Below are positions 63,913 to 64,000 of a DNA stretch of 64,000 bases, piece by piece. Position 1 is the stretch's first letter. Every line of letters begins with the position of its first letter. The position numbers were made by a program, and so were the translations under genes. The notes beneath the pieces were generated by a model, which did not search any database, was not told the origin of the DNA, and was given only the letters and a program-made list of their open reading frames with translations. Origin of the DNA: Amorphochlora amoebiformis (lineage: Eukaryota; Cercozoa; Chlorarachniophyceae); NCBI GenBank assembly GCA_054601695.1, contig BAAHQB010000003.1:372001-436000 (forward strand), written 5' to 3'.

Positions 63913-64000
63913 GTATATATATATATCGTATATATGCATATAGATACATGTAAACATATATGTAATATATATGAGATATACAAATCTTCAGACCTAACTC
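62661..64000. repeat. TA/TG/CA repeats to the window end
   Basis: Mostly microsatellite. A short unique patch at about 63395-63480 (with a G7 run) includes GTGTACAGACCGAAGTCCTAAA. A related AGTACAGTCCTAAAATCGTA occurs near 59972, so this may be a fragment of a dispersed repeat. No gene is seen. Confidence 0.7.

Overview
The window comes from a nuclear chromosome of a eukaryote, probably a unicellular alga or protist; I cannot name the phylum. The support is short coding exons (typically 30-105 nt) joined by GT-AG introns with matching phases, convergent and divergent gene arrangement, class 3 lipase and cytochrome b5-fold proteins, interstitial TTAGGG-like blocks, and no bacterial-style operons. 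I saw no tRNA, rRNA, CRISPR array or recognisable transposase. The dominant feature is an extraordinary load of (TA)n microsatellite, often continuing into (TG)n or (CA)n, which fills most introns and nearly all intergenic space. Nearly every long Tyr/Ile open frame in the window is this repeat read in frame and is not a gene.

Layout. 397-17150 (+): 3' part of a large, about 37-exon alpha-helical ARM/HEAT-like gene that starts upstream of the window. 17151-18805: a CTAG/GTAC-rich island containing a palindromic duplication. 18806-21116 (-): a five-exon ankyrin-repeat gene, fully resolved (420 aa), whose start codon lies beside the longest pure TA tract. 22196-22947 (-): a probable small secreted or anchored protein and a second uncertain coding patch. 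About 22904-28990 (+): a gene of 13 or more exons of unknown family. 29536-29946 (-): weak exons. 34562-37526 (+): a small four-exon coiled-coil protein (79 aa). 37492-47577 (-): a 16-exon membrane-anchored class 3 lipase with an intact Ser-Asp-His triad. 47890-50292 (+): a five-exon cytochrome b5-domain protein (218 aa) ending in a CaaX-like tetrapeptide, divergent from the lipase. 51341-52273 (-) and 52240-54016 (+): an overlapping divergent pair of unknown genes flanked by CTAG/AGTACT-rich islands. 54490-54622: degenerate interstitial telomere-like repeat. 55.7-64 kb: mostly TA repeat with a few weak exon candidates.

Most gene models were built by hand from splice sites and phase continuity. 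Where phases close exactly (ankyrin, cytochrome b5, small coiled-coil, divergent pair) confidence is high. Three junctions (two in the first gene, one in the lipase) do not close and are flagged. The genes share no obvious pathway. The lipase and b5 genes share a short promoter region carrying its own tandem repeat.
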